Source: Conchocele bisecta (taxonomy: Eukaryota > Mollusca > Bivalvia > Lucinida > Thyasiridae). Taken from it: 64,000 bases of DNA. The notes beneath the pieces were generated by a model. The model saw nothing but the letters and a program-made list of their open reading frames with translations, ran no database searches and was not told where the DNA came from. The stretch is taken from assembly GCA_029237695.1 (NCBI GenBank), contig CM055280.1:30733102-30797101 (forward strand). Reading direction: 5' to 3'. Each line of letters begins with the position of its first letter. Positions within the stretch are counted from its first letter, which is position 1. Shown piece by piece: positions 35,724 through 47,814 of the stretch. The position numbers and the translations under genes were made by a program.

Positions 35724-36222
35724 AGGTACATGCCCACGCAGTAGGCACAACATGTTCTTTATATCAGACATCATCCGAGAAATTTTTCTTGCAAAATATT
35801 CATTCATTCACCATTACCTCACGTTTTAATTGGCATTATTATTCATTTGATATCAGACGTAAATGTCCACACTTATATCAGGGACGATAACCGTGTTTCA
35901 TTAAAATACTAACGGACATTACTATTTATTATCTGTATTTATTTTTCATGTGCAATTATCATACTTTATAAACTGTCGAAAATATTGTTTTCAAGTGACG
36001 CATTTAATTAGTATAAATAATAAAAAAATATCATGCCTCCGTTGCATACGAAAATAGCTTGATACCACCGCGCGTGTCTATCAGTAACATAAATATTAAT
36101 AAATGAATATATCTGTATAGCGGGCACTCGTAATATTTAGAACTGGTGGAAGAGTGACGCATATTGTGCACTTATTTAATTCCCATAAAGAACATTTGTG
36201 CCTACTGTGTGGGCATGTACCT
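35724..36222 (+). mobile_element. TTAA-MITE copy c
   Basis: Starts AGGTACATGCCCACGCAGTA and ends ACTGTGTGGGCATGTACCT, with TTAA on both sides (35720-35723, 36223-36226). Lies 3 bp from the preceding foldback element. About 499 bp, near full length. Confidence 0.85.
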
Positions 36223-36416
36223 TTAAGAGTATCGTATGTAGTGTATTTAGTGAAAACTATCAATATTGAAATTATCTCAATATCTCAACATTCTATTCAA
36301 TACGCGCTTTTCATTATCTGCATGGTGAGTTGTCGGGACCTGTTTAAATACCTTTAAATGAACAATTTGACGATTGTGTGGACTTTTATCAATTAGGTAA
36401 TAATAAAAATAATACA

Positions 36417-36597
36417 CTATAATTGGTATACGTAAACATATAAGATACATCCATGTATATAACGCATAGCAGTACATAGCATAGAATAATTAAGTCTGTA
36501 TATTTATGGTATAATTGGTATACGTAAACATATACGATACATCCATGTATATAACGCATAGCAGTAGCATAGACTAATTAAGTCTGTATATGTTTTA
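36417..36597. repeat. Tandem duplication of ~92 bp
   Basis: TATAATTGGTATACGTAAAC through AATTAAGTCTGTATAT occurs twice in a row with few differences (AAGATACATCC versus ACGATACATCC, and AGTACATAGCATAG versus AGTAGCATAG). A recent local duplication. Confidence 0.85.
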
Positions 36598-37006
36598 TCC
36601 TTTAGATCTGAAACTAAATGTTCAAACATATACGTATACATTATCTAATGTTAAGACAGTTGGCGCTAAAATCTGAAATCGCAGCTCACGTGACGGTTGC
36701 TGCGGCAACCACCCGGTAATGGTGCCGGACGTTTTGTACCTTGCACACAGTTTTCATTGCAATAAAATATCATGCTAATTATTGTTATTCTTGTGAAAAT
36801 TATTTCAGTAACATTCAATATAAATTCTACTTTCACTATCAAAAGTTGCATTAAACACACCTTTTTGTTCTGTTCCAACCAGGGATTGAAATACTAATTG
36901 TTTATTTGATATAGCCTAATTTGTCAATTTGCATATTTATACGCTGTCTTGGAGCTTGAATTGTTAAACAGCTCCTTGTCCTACTTTGACAGATAAACAG
37001 TATACA
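36598..37006. other. No recognisable feature
   Basis: AT-rich sequence; no gene or repeat recognised. Confidence 0.4.
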
Positions 37007-37432
37007 ATCAAGGTGTATGCTCATGTGGTTACAACAACAACAACACGTACTGAAACTTCCAGAAGCCCTCAGAATCAAAGTACGTATTCTTTTATTTTGT
37101 CTAACGGATTTTAATGAAATATGACGCAATATATCAAACGCGTCTTAATTGTTAAGCTGAATTTGGTGGTCTCTGTACTTTGGCCCAAAGTTTTGTCGTT
37201 TTTTGTCTAGCGATACGGAAATCGATTCTTCGCAATAACGACATAAGTCGGCGCTAAACTCCCGGGACCACCAAATGCAGCTATTGAAGACGCGTATGCT
37301 GTGCCATATTTCATCAAAATCCGTTATATATTAAGGAAAATATCAAATAATACTTACTTTGGTGTGGGCGAGCTTACAACACTTTCAGCCATTGTTGTTG
37401 TTGTTGTAACCACGTGATCATGCACCTTGAAA
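37007..37432. mobile_element. Foldback element with ~170-bp arms
   Basis: Left arm AAGGTGTATGCTCATGTGG, (CAA)n, ...CTAACGGATTTTAATGAAAT...AATTTGGTGGTC. The right arm is the reverse complement with about 80% identity by eye (GACCACCAAATGCAGC...ATTTCATCAAAATCCG...TTGTAACCACGTGATCATG). The spacer is about 70 bp. On the minus strand the right arm carries an ATG after the CAA run, twelve codons, then a GTAAGTA splice-donor-like motif. Confidence 0.7.
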
Positions 37433-37744
37433 ATATAATTAGGTCCCCTTCTTCATACATCGACCATTTTTACTGTATCGTCAGTTGCAGTTGTGTCAGC
37501 GTACGATGTATGTTACTAATTTTAGGTATCGCAATTTTATTTATCTATTTTTAGTATCATTATCTATGGCTGTCAATCGCCATTTTCGCAGGTTTATTCG
37601 CCGGAACTCGTATACTTATTATGTTGTAAAAAAACGGAACCTTTATGAACGGTTATAATTCGCATTTCATAATAAATATTTTGATGGTAACTGTCTATCA
37701 AATTAAAGGTATCACTCTATGCTCCAATTTGATATGTATAAGTT

Positions 37745-37885
37745 AAATAATGTGTTCGAGTCGAATATGGTTAGTTACATGTAGCAGCGCATGAGAGAAA
37801 TTTAGGGGGCCTTAAATTCCCCCACGCGCTGTTAACTAACCATATTCAACGAGACGACAGTATCTAACTCATTTATTGCACTGAT
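37745..37885. mobile_element. Short foldback
   Basis: Left TTCGAGTCGAATATGGTTAG-TTACATGTAGCAGCGC and right inverse GCGCTGTTAACTAACCATAT-TCAACGAGACGA. The loop has a smaller hairpin (GGGGGCCTTAAATTCCCCC). Arms are imperfect. Confidence 0.6.
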
Positions 37886-38804
37886 ACGTCGAAAGCCTGA
37901 GATAAAATTATATATTTTGTCGAATTTATTGTAAGTTTAATACAAATACTATAATTACACAATTTAATTCCAATCATTCCTCTTGGGTACCCCACTTTTA
38001 TTTACATTTCCGCAGACATGTCCTCAATACCCTGCGATCACGTTACCAGCTAAAAGTGACAAAAATATAGCAGGCGTCTGTTATCTGGTTCACAATCTTA
38101 CCGAAGCTGGATTACTACGTTTGCATGCAATCAGTGTATAACCAACACAGCATGCACACCTGCACTGCTTTATCAGTGACTACGGTGTTCGTGGTTCTAT
38201 AAAAATTATAATCACTCCACGAGCTGTTAGTGTTATTGGCATTTTCATAGCACTAATTAATAGTATTTGTGTATTTTCGTCACACAGCGCCATGAAACTT
38301 CATAGTCGGGGCATCGATCCGAAAGTCGCCCAGTCACTTGTAGCCTGTCAATCATGAATGGGTCATGTTATCAGGGCATGACTGGTTAAAGGTTACGCAC
38401 CGATATTGCTCTACTTAATTGATTGCTGATATTTGCGCATGCGCAGGTTATCCTGACATGTAGAATATGCGTTAATCTCAAGCATATAACACACGCTAGA
38501 CAGTGTATCTCCGTGAATTAACACACGGGGGGAAGTGGGCCAGACAGGTCCAGACAGTGATCTCCGGCAGTTAGCACACTGCGGAGATCAAAGGATTTCG
38601 CCGCATCCGTGTAATACATAATACATATGTCTACGACGGGGGTAATTAATGCACCCCACAACAGATCAAGGTTGTTATAAAGGCTGCCAAAGGGTGCATC
38701 AAGGGCAGGCACACTTTCCTACTTTTTTGTTTCTGGCGATTCAGTTTCATTTATTTCAGTACTTTGATTCTTATCTCTGTCATTATGTAATCTTGCAGAT
38801 ATCT
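37886..38804. other. No gene; local hairpin
   Basis: Mostly unremarkable sequence. GATCTCCGGCAG...CTGCGGAGATC at 38559-38590 is a short hairpin adjacent to a degraded partial repeat of the same phrase near 38500. Confidence 0.4.
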
Positions 38805-39047
38805 GGGGCCCGTTTCACTAAACTTCATACGACTAAAATGTACGTAAGTGCAAATTTAGAATCGTCAGGACATTTCAATTGATGAATTTACATTTATTGA
38901 GCATAGGCTGCATATGCAGGCTATGCTCAATAAATGTAAATACAATGATTATTTACAAGAAAACATTGTTAATGTGAAATTCACAGACTAGCATAATGTT
39001 GCACTTACGAACATTTTAGTCGTACGAAGTTTAGTGAAACGCCTCCC
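38805..39047. mobile_element. Foldback MITE with central palindrome, second copy
   Basis: Starts GGGGCCCGTTTCACTAAACT, ends with inverse AGTTTAGTGAAACGCCTCCC. The central 38883-38944 matches the palindrome at 1047-1108 with a few changes. Length 243 bp, close to the 245 bp of the copy at 14923. Confidence 0.85.
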
Positions 39048-39359
39048 TGGCCGCCAAGGAAAATATAATGTGACTTACCATGGCAAAATCTGGTTTAAAT
39101 TATTGCAGAAAATGGTCTGGAAATTTACATATACGTTAAGTTATCCTAACAATGTCAATAAGTGGTTGCGAAAAAATTGTTTCATATTTGTAACACTAAA
39201 TACATGTAAATGCAATGAATCCAGATATCCCGATCCACATGCTACAGCTCAGTCTCAGCCAATCAAACCGCTTGATTGTGAATTGAAATTGCCAATAAAG
39301 TTCAGAGACTGACTACCCGGGTCTTCCTATTTATCAGGTTGGGAATTCCTGCAGTTTCT

Positions 39360-39990
39360 GATACAAGCCTGATTAACGTAATTTATAACACTCTTGCAAG
39401 AGAAAACCCGTAATCAACTCCTGACAAATAATACACCGTGAAGAGAACACCCGTAATTGCGCGCCTGTTTTCTTGGAAACCACGAGCTACCATGCAAAAT
39501 GTTTAATTTGTATTACAGTGAAAGTAAAGTTGTTTGAACATTTGGAAAGGGTCTCGACTAATCTAGAATGTTAATGTGATTGAACACATTCCAAACATGC
39601 ACTCAAGTATATCTGGTTCATAGAAACAGCTACTTAATTTGGATTTCAAAGTTCACACGACGTCACATTTGACGTCACACAACGTAACGTCAACACGCAG
39701 GAAAACACGTTATTGTATAACTATTCATGCGCACATCACAATTCATTGATTATAATCTCAAAAATAGACGAAATGTGCATATGTATCCGCCGTGGAAGTG
39801 TAATAAATAGGATTTACATCGTACATGTTTGAATAGTGGAAATAATACACTCGTGTCCGTCGGCGTCCGTGCAAGCAACTCGTTCGCTACGCTCACTCGT
39901 TGCTTACGCGGATGCCAACGCACATTCGTGTATTATTTCCCGCTATTCAAAATGTACGATGGAATATCCTCTATATCATCAGGCAATATG
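39360..39990. repeat. Dispersed repeat with foldback end
   Basis: 39375-39460 matches 10195-10260 inverted (AGAGAAAACCCGTAATC, AATACACCGTGAAGAGAACA). 39806-39980 is a foldback: CATCGTACATGTTTGAATAG...AATAATACACTCGTG against CGTGTATTATTTCCCGC...ATTCAAAATGTACGATG. A GACGTCA-rich piece lies at 39655-39695, as also near 10610. Confidence 0.6.
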
Positions 39991-41560
39991 CTTGTACGCG
40001 TATTCTATTTATCAGCTGTTTTATTGCAACTTTTGAAAGTGAAAGTAGAATCTCCGTTAATAATCTTACCGATTTGACACATAGCGATGGATGCAATACG
40101 ATGCAAGTCTTCGGTAAAATAAATAAGGAATTGTATACAACTGCCTATACTAACGGTATGTAATGGTTTCATACGTTGTCTTTTGCTATCTGACTTCCTT
40201 CATGTAAAACTGACATTTTGTCACACGTTGTCAAATCTATAGCATTATGCCGCTATTTCGTCGCAAAACTACTGTTTAAACATGTCTTCGTGCAATGGAT
40301 TTATCATATGGATCATTCGGGAACCCTCGACCCATTCCGTAAAATCGCGAATAGAGACTCGGGAATGACTGGGAGGCTGCCATTTTTATTTTCAGCATTG
40401 CGTCTATGGTAATTCTAGAATGCATCCGTGTGGCCGAATCACCGGTCCATACGCCAGAACAGACCATCCGATATAAGCAAGCGGGTTCCCAGCCATAGCA
40501 ACAGCGAAGCATTAAGCCGGGGACCAATTACTCTGGTCCCGCTCCAACACAATAAATAAAGGAAGCAAAGTAAATAGCGAACCAATTTGTTTATCCGTTG
40601 CTGGAGAAGATCGTATTTTTTCTTTACATAATTTAACCCGACTCAGTCATTCCATTAGATCTGATATATTGGAGAGACTAACACTAATAATTGTCATTAG
40701 TTAGTCATAATAAAGGTTGGTGGATTTTAAAAGTTTAATCTGGAGCATGGCATGGCAACTCGTCCAATATATAACTAATGTATTTAGTCAACACGTCCAC
40801 GAATTAATTCGTCCCCATTGTGTCAACGTTGGCACGACGTTGTTGTTCGCACGTTGATGTACCAGTCAATGTGGCACCCTACCATTACTGATTTAAAGCC
40901 AATCCGTCTCATATATTTGACGTATGGGTTTTCACATTATACACTGCAAATGACCAACATAAACTATTCTGGAAGTCATAATTCGTCCATTTCGGCACCT
41001 GCAGATTAGAATTACCTCCTGGAAGAGCACATGGGGGAATCGGACCCTTTTCCTATAATTTGTTTTAACTCTTCAAACAAGATAATTTTTGACCGTGTGG
41101 AAAAGTTTAAAAAAAGGCATAAATTTATCTAAAGTTTGATAACCACTTGATATAATTAGATGCCCATCTAGTGTTCAAATCATTCTGTTTTATATATTTG
41201 TTTAATCAAATCAATTTTGAAATGGCGAATATTGCCTGTGAGACGCAGCTATATAACGACAGAAAGTTGTGTTAAAGTTTTTGGCTAAGTCATTTGACCA
41301 TGAAGACAGTGGGCTGCATGGACGGACTAAATAATGAAAATATGGATGATGACAAATAAGTATATGAAGTGTCAAGCAAATTGAACCTGCAGAGATATAC
41401 CAACAAGAGCGCCGGAGGTCACAATAAACGCCCACCGAGGCATGGTCACTTGCTGATCTACACCATTAGCTGATTGTTATGTGCATGAGTATTAAGTAAA
41501 TCGGTTGAACACTAGAAATAGTAGAAGACAAGCATAAAGTTGCATTTTCTGAGTCACAAA
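39991..41560. other. No recognisable gene
   Basis: No coding domain recognised in the short frames on either strand. An apparently exon-like GC-balanced stretch at 40280-40530 has no recognisable motif. Confidence 0.4.
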
Positions 41561-41564
41561 TGGG

Positions 41565-42530
41565 GCATAACTCCATATGATTTTAGGTGGATTGAAAATG
41601 TTTGCGTTACTAACTGCGGCACTTTATGGTAATCAGGTATACAAAGTATGAATTAGATCAGTGGAAAATGTCGAAGTAGCTCGCTGTAAATGTCAAAAAT
41701 AGGAATTTTGGATCTTAACAAAGGGAATAATTACGTAAGGGTTTGGGATGCAGTGAACATTTGTGTGTTACACACTGTGGTGCTCGGTGGTGGTCGGGTA
41801 TGCAAGGTATGAATTGATATCAGTGGAAATAAATTTCGCTGTACAAGTCCAAAAAAGAGTCGAAAAGGGGAATAATTTCATAAGGATTTGAGGTGGAGTG
41901 AACATTTTTGTGTTCATTGATTGACTTCGTCTTGATTGTGGTCAGGTATGCAAAGTATGAATTGGGTCGGAGAAACATTTTAGGACTATTTCATATAAGT
42001 CAAAAATGGGGATTTCAGAGTTGAAAAAAGGGGATAATTCCATAAGGACTTGAGGTAAAGTGTTTTTTGTTGTGTTACACACTTCAGCATTTGCAGGTGG
42101 TAAGGTATTTAAAGTACAAATTGGATCGGTGGAAAATGTAGGACTAGTTCGCTGTAGGAGCCAAAAAATGGGAATTTCGGAGTCGAAAAATGGGGAAAAT
42201 TCCGTAATGATTTAAGTTGGAGTAAAAATAATGTGTTACACACTGCGCAACTTTAAATTTATAGTTAGTAGTCATGTAAGGTTTGTATGAACCTCATCAG
42301 TGGAAAACTGTATGATTTTTTCGCGGTACGAGCCAAAAATAGGAATTTTGTAGTAAAAAAGGGGGGATAATTCTGTAAGGGTTCGAGGGGTGATATAATG
42401 TTTGCTTTACGCACAGCGTCACTTTATAGTAATCATGTATGTTATGTATGAACTTGATCAGTGGAAAACTGTAATACTAGTCCCGTACGAGCCAAAAATG
42501 ATAATTTTGGAGCCAAAAATACCAAAATCA
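41565..42530 (+). repeat. Degenerate ~155-bp tandem repeat, six to seven units
   Basis: Repeated phrases: GATAATTCCATAAGGATTTG, AGGTGGAGTGAACATTTGTG, TGTTACACACTGCGGCACTT, GGTATGCAAAGTATGAATTG, ATCAGTGGAAAATGTAGGAC and TTCGCTGTACGAGCCAAAAA. Start points near 41670, 41825, 41967, 42132, 42304 and 42464 give unit lengths of about 140-170 bp. Old and diverged. Confidence 0.75.
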
Positions 42531-42534
42531 GAAC

Positions 42535-43165
42535 AGGATATTTACAGAAAAAAAGTTTATTCAGCCCTCTGAAATTAGGATAACCTGACAGGTCCTTACA
42601 ACACCAGAGTCACTTAGCCCCACTCCCCAAACATAATAGTATTAGTACTACTCTTATTACTTTTATAATGGGTATAACCGGATTAAACTGTCACGTACTA
42701 GAAAGCCAAACATATACCTGAGAGTCAAACCAGGGATATTGGGATTCCGGTAAGAATGCACCCCCTGTTAAATGTACCCTTCGCATGCTGCCAACCAACC
42801 GCCCAAACAAGTACATGAAGTTTCAAGTCAATATGACATAGAGTTGCAGAAATAATCAGTAGTCCAAAACTTCCGCAAATACTGACAAAACTTTAACACA
42901 ATCTAAGTAATTTGACCTTGAGCATGTGTTTGTTTGTTGGGGTTTAACGGCCTATCCACAGTTATGGTCATTTAAGGCCGGGTCAATGGGTTTAGTGCGG
43001 GATCCCAAGTCAGAACCGAATATTTACAGAAACAATATATATTCAGCCCTGAAATTAGAATAACCTGACCTGGTGCCAGGTCCTCATAATACTAGAGTCA
43101 CTTAGCCCCACTCCCCAAAAGTAATATGATTAGTACTAATATTATTACCGGTGAATGTTACGGAG
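42535..43165 (+). repeat. Pair of dispersed repeats flanking a TTTGTTTGTTGGGG repeat
   Basis: 42535-42690 and 43008-43160 share TCAGAAC(A/C)GAATATTTACAG, TTCAGCCCTGAAATTAG, GATAACCTGAC and AGTCACTTAGCCCCACTCCC. A third partial copy is at 55455-55505. Between them 42928-43010 carries GTTTGTTGGGGTTTAACGGC and TTTAAGGCCGGGTCAATGGG. Confidence 0.65.
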
Positions 43166-45424
43166 TACCTGAATTACTTCGGAGTTGAAATAATTTAGGA
43201 TAAAATACAATCTAACGTTTCATATACATGTATAATAAATGTTCAAAGCCAGTCTGGTATACTTTACCATTTATATTGTGTTGGTAGACACATGTAATTT
43301 ACACAAATTGATACATAAAACTGCTGAATTTGAAATGACATTTAAAAATATACCTTTAATCAGCTTGAGACAGAAGTGCAACGCCCAGATGCCATTGTTA
43401 TCACTATTTTGATCTCTCCAGAAGCAAGCACAACAATTGCCATATTGAGCCTGAATTAGAGATTAGGCCATAAACAAGAGCTGTAGGAGAACAGCATAGC
43501 TCGACTACGAGGGTTGTCGATGTACACATAGCTTGACAAACAAGGTGACTGCGGCCTGCATAAAAAACTTAACCAAGGTTGACTAAAAACCTTAACAAAG
43601 GGAAATTAAGTAAGTAATTCAAGGTTAAATGTAGGTCAATGTCAGATATAGGTCAGGGATTATTGATGTACATCACTAGGAGATGAAGTTGTCCAAGTAT
43701 GGTTGATGTAGGCCCAGGAGTATTCCATATACAAAAATTAACCAAGTAATTCAAGGTTAAATGTAGGTGAAGGTAAAATAAAGGTCAGGGGTTATTGATG
43801 TACATCCCTATGAGAAAAAGTTATCCAATTATGGTGTCTGCATGCACAATAGTATTCCATCTACAAGCTTGACTAAAAACCTTAACCAAGGTTGAGTAAA
43901 AACCTTAACCAAGGGGAATTAACTAAGTAATTCAAGGTTAAATGTAGGTCAAGGTCAAATATAGGTCAGGGATTGTTGATGTACATCACTAGGAGATGAA
44001 GTTATCCAAGTATTGTTAGTGTAGGGCCAGCAGTATTCCATCTACAAGCTTGACTAAAAACTTTAACCAAAGAGAATTAACTAAGTAATTCAAGAGGAAA
44101 TGTAGGTCAAGGTCAAATATAGATCAGGGGTTATTGATGTACATCACTATGATAAAAGGTTGTCCAAGTATGGTGTCTGTATGCACAATAGTATTCCATG
44201 TACAAGCTTGAGTTAAAACCTTAACCAAGGTTGAGTAAAAACCTTAACCAAGGGGAATTAACTAAGTAATTCAAGGTTAAATGTAGGTCAAGGTCAAATA
44301 TAGGTCGGGGTTGTTGATGTACATCACTAGGAGATGAAGTTGTCCAAGTATGGTTGGTGTAGGGCCAGGAGTATTGCATCTACAAGCTTGACTAAAAACC
44401 TTAACCAAGGAGAATTAAGTAAGTAATTCAAGAGGAAATGTAGGTCAAGGTCAAATATAGATCGGGGTTGTTGATGTACATCACTAGGAGATGAAGTTGT
44501 CCCAGTATGGTGGGTGTAGGGCCAGCAGTATTCCATATACAAGGTTGACAAAAAACCTTAACCAGAAGGAATTAACTAAGTAATTCAAGAGGAAATGTAG
44601 GTCAATGTCAAATATAGATCAGGGGTTATTGATGTACATATCAACGAGAAAAGGATGTTTTAGTATCGTGTCTGGATGCACAATAGTATTCCAAGTACAA
44701 GCTTAACTAAAAACAACTTCCAAGGTTGACTAAAAACCTTACCCAAGGGGAATTAAGTAAATAATTCAAGAGGAAATGTAGGTGAAGGTCAAATAGAGAT
44801 CAGGGGTTATTCATGTACATCACTAGGAGATGAAGTTGTCCAAGTATGGTGGGTGTAGGGCCAGTAGTATTCCATGTAAAAGCTTGACTAAAAACCATAA
44901 CCAAGGGGAACTAGCTAAGTAATTCAAGAGGAAATGTAGGTGAAGGTGAAATATAGATCAGGGGTTATTGATGTACATCCCTATGAGAAAGGGTTGTCCA
45001 AGAATTGTGTCTGTATGCACAATAGTATTCCATGTATAAGCTTGACTAAAAACCTTAACCAAGATTGACTAAAAACCTTGACCAAGGGGAATTAAGTAAG
45101 TAATTCAAGAGGAAATGTAGGTCAAGGTCAAATATAGATCAGGGGTTCTTGATGTACATCCCTATGAGAAAAGGTTGTCCAAGTATGGTGTCTGTATGCA
45201 CAATAGTTTTCCATGTACAAGCTTGACTAAAAACCTTAACCAAGGTTGACTAAAAACCTTAACCAAGGGGAACTAGCTAAGTAATTCAAGAGGAAATGTA
45301 GGTCAAGGTCAAATATAGATCAGGGGTTATTGATGTACATCACTAGGAGATGAAGTTGTCCAAGTATGGTGGGTGTAGGGCCAGCAGTATTCCATATACA
45401 AGGTTGACTAAAAAACTTAACCAA

Positions 45425-45498
45425 GGCGTAACGGTGACGGTGACGCCGACGCCGGGGTGACAACATAAGCTCTAACTATTCTTCGAATAGTCGAGCTA
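45425..45498 (+). mobile_element. Helitron-like 3' terminal module, first copy
   Basis: GGCGTAACGGTGACGGTGAC, then GACGCCGGGGTGACAACATA, AGCTCTA, hairpin ACTATTC-TTC-GAATAGT, then CGAGCTAAAA. A stem-loop followed within a few bases by CTAA fits the Helitron 3' signature (hairpin then CTRR). Confidence 0.6.
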
Positions 45499-45820
45499 AA
45501 AATCTTAACCAAGGTTGACTAAAAACCTTCAGGGGTTATTGATGTACATCACTAGGAGATGAAGTTTTCCAAGTATGGTTGCTGTAGGCCCAGGAGTATT
45601 CCATATACAAGCTTGACTAAAAACCTTAACCAAGTGGAAATAAATAACTAAGTAATCCAAGGGTAAAAGTAGGTCAAGGTCAAATATAGGAGATCAAGTT
45701 CTCCAAGTATGGTTGCTGTAGGCCCATGAGTATTCCATATACAAGCTTAACTCTAAACCTTAAGCATGTTTGAGTACAAACCTTAACCAAGGGGAAAGTA
45801 AGTAAGTAATTCAATGTTAA

Positions 45821-46322
45821 AGGTACATGCCCACTCAGTATGCACAACATGCTCTTTTTATCAGAGACATTATCTGAGACATTTTCTGTCAAAATAAACG
45901 TTCATTCAACATTTCCCGATGTACTGATTGGCATTATTATAGATTTTATATCAGAGGTAAATATCCACACTGATATCAGGGGCGATAACGTGTTTCCTTA
46001 AAATGTTAAGGGACATTACTAATTATTCTCTGTATTTATATTTTGATGTGCAATGATCATACTTTATAATCTGTCGAAAATACTATATTTTCAAGTGAGG
46101 CATTTAATTTGTATAAATAATAAAAAAATATCATGCCTAATTTGCATATGAAAAAGGCCTGATACCACCGAGCGTCACTATCAGTAAAATAAATATTACA
46201 AAATAATTATATCTGTATAGCGGGCACTCGTAATCATTAGAACTGGTGGAATAGTGACACAATTATACACTTATTTAATTCCTATAAAGTGCAGTTTGTG
46301 CCTACTAAGTGGGCACGTACCT
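45821..46322 (+). mobile_element. TTAA-MITE copy d, inserted in the array
   Basis: Ends AGGTACATGCCCACTCAGTA / ACTAAGTGGGCACGTACCT. TTAA lies at 45817-45820 and 46323-46326. The interrupted array reads AATTCAATG-TTAA on the left and TTAA-ATAATGTAGAAGGT on the right, whereas intact units read AATTCAAGGTTAAATGTAGG. One TTAA was therefore duplicated on insertion, the hallmark of piggyBac-type integration. Confidence 0.9.
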
Positions 46323-47407
46323 TTAAATAATGTAGAAGGTAAAATATAGGTCAGGGTTATTGATGTACATCCCTATGAGAAAAGGTTATCTGTTATGCAC
46401 AATAAAGTATTCCATCTAAAAAGCATAGTAATACCATCTAAAAGCTTGACTAAAAATCTTAACCAAGGTTGACTGAAAACCTTAACCAAGGGGAATTAAC
46501 TAAGTAATTCGTAAAATTTTAAGAGGAAATGTAGTTCAAGGTCAAATATAGATCAGGGGTTATTGATGTACATCCCTATGACAAAAGGTTGTCCAAGTAT
46601 GGTGTCTGTATGCACAATAGTATTCCATGTACAAGCTTGACTAAAAACCGTAACCAAGGTTGACTAAAAACCTTAACCAAGGGGAATTACCTAAGTAATT
46701 CAAGGTTAAATGTAGGTCAAGGAGACGAAGTTGTCCAAGTATTGTTGGTGTAGGGCCAGGAGTATTCCATCTACAAGTTTGACTAAAAACCTGAACCAAG
46801 GGGAATTGACTAAGTAATTCAAGAGGAAATGTAGGTCAAGGTCAATTATATGTCAGGGGTTATTGATGTACATCCCTATGAGAAAAGGTGGTCCAAGTAT
46901 GGTGTATGTATGCATAATAGTATTCAATGTACAAGCTTGACTAAAACCCTTAACCAAGGTTGAGTAAAAACCTTAACCAATGGGAATTAACTAAGTAATT
47001 CAAGGTTAAATGTAGGTTAAGGTCAACTATAGGTCAGGGTTTGTTGATGTACATCACTTGGAGATGAAGTTGTCCAAGTATGGTGTGTGTAGGGCCAGGA
47101 ATATTCCATATACAAGCTTGACTAAACACCTTAACCAAGGGGAATTAACTAAGTAATTCAAGGTTAAATGTAGGTCAAGGTCAATAGTATTCAATGTACA
47201 AGCTTGACTAAAACCCTTAACCAAGGTTGAGTAAAAACCTTAACCAATGGGAATTAACTAAGTAATTCAAGGTTAAATGTAGGTTAAGGTCAACTATAGG
47301 TCATGGGTTGTTGATGTACATCACTAGGAGATGAAGTTGTCCAAGTATGGTGGGTGTAGGGCCAGGAGTATTCCATATACAAGCTTGACTAAAAACCTTA
47401 ACCAAGG

Positions 47408-47477
47408 CGTGACGGTGACGCCGACGCCGGGGTGATTACATAAGCTCTAACTATTCTTCGAATAATCGAGCTAAAAA
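47408..47477 (+). mobile_element. Helitron-like 3' terminal module, second copy
   Basis: GGCGTGACGGTGACGCCGAC, GCCGGGGTGATTACATAAGC, hairpin CTATTC-TTC-GAATAAT (one mismatch) and CGAGCTAAAA. It lies 1,983 bp after the first module and ends the array. Confidence 0.6.
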
Positions 47478-47814
47478 GTACTTTGGTTCTCAAACATGGG
47501 GTTCGCAGAATGTGACGCGTCAGGGCGGATTTTTAATATATATTTTATTTTTGTTTGAGATGTTCGTCTATGATTTATTTTCAAGTTGTCAAATGCATAT
47601 ATGTTCTGTAAAGTTACTATAACAACTTTAGACGTGAAAAATCGGCAGATTTCATCACGCTTGGTTGGATTTAACATATTTCTGCGTGGTAGTGATTCTA
47701 TTTGATCATGTGGCGAATTACAAAAAAAGAAAGTGCGATTTTATTAATCCATGTCGATAAAATGCTTGATGCGCAGAGATTATTCTGACGCGGCTATATC
47801 TGAGAACCAAAGTA
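47477..47814. mobile_element. Foldback MITE (AAGTACTTTGGTTCTCA ends)
   Basis: Left end AAAAGTACTTTGGTTCTCA-AACATGGGG...GACGCGTC and right inverse GACGCGGCTATATC-TGAGAACCAAAGTACTTTT. 18-20-bp terminal repeats with weaker subterminal pairing. About 338 bp, directly abutting the Helitron-like terminus. Confidence 0.75.

Larger units (their letters stand above)
43460..47478 (+). mobile_element. Helentron-like tandem-repeat array with alternating unit types
   Basis: The left edge has AAACAAGAGCTGTAGGAGAA and GCATAGCTCGACTA. The array then repeats TGACTAAAAACCTTAACCAA, GGGAATTAACTAAGTAATTC, AAATGTAGGTCAAGGTCAAA and TTGATGTACATC. Units alternate between type A (CCCTATGAGAAAAGGTTGTC...TCTGTATGCACAATAG) and type B (CACTAGGAGATGAAGTTGTC...GTGTAGGGCCAGCAG). 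The doubled ACCAAGGTTGACTAAAAACC leader gives alternating lengths of about 180 and 160 bp. Two 3'-end modules lie at 45425 and 47408. GCTCGACTA at the left and TAGTCGAGC at the right form the short subterminal inverted match expected of Helentron-like elements. No protein is encoded. Confidence 0.7.

Noticed and set aside
40276..40527. 83-residue minus-strand frame as a host exon
   Set aside because: No recognisable domain; composition alone is insufficient.
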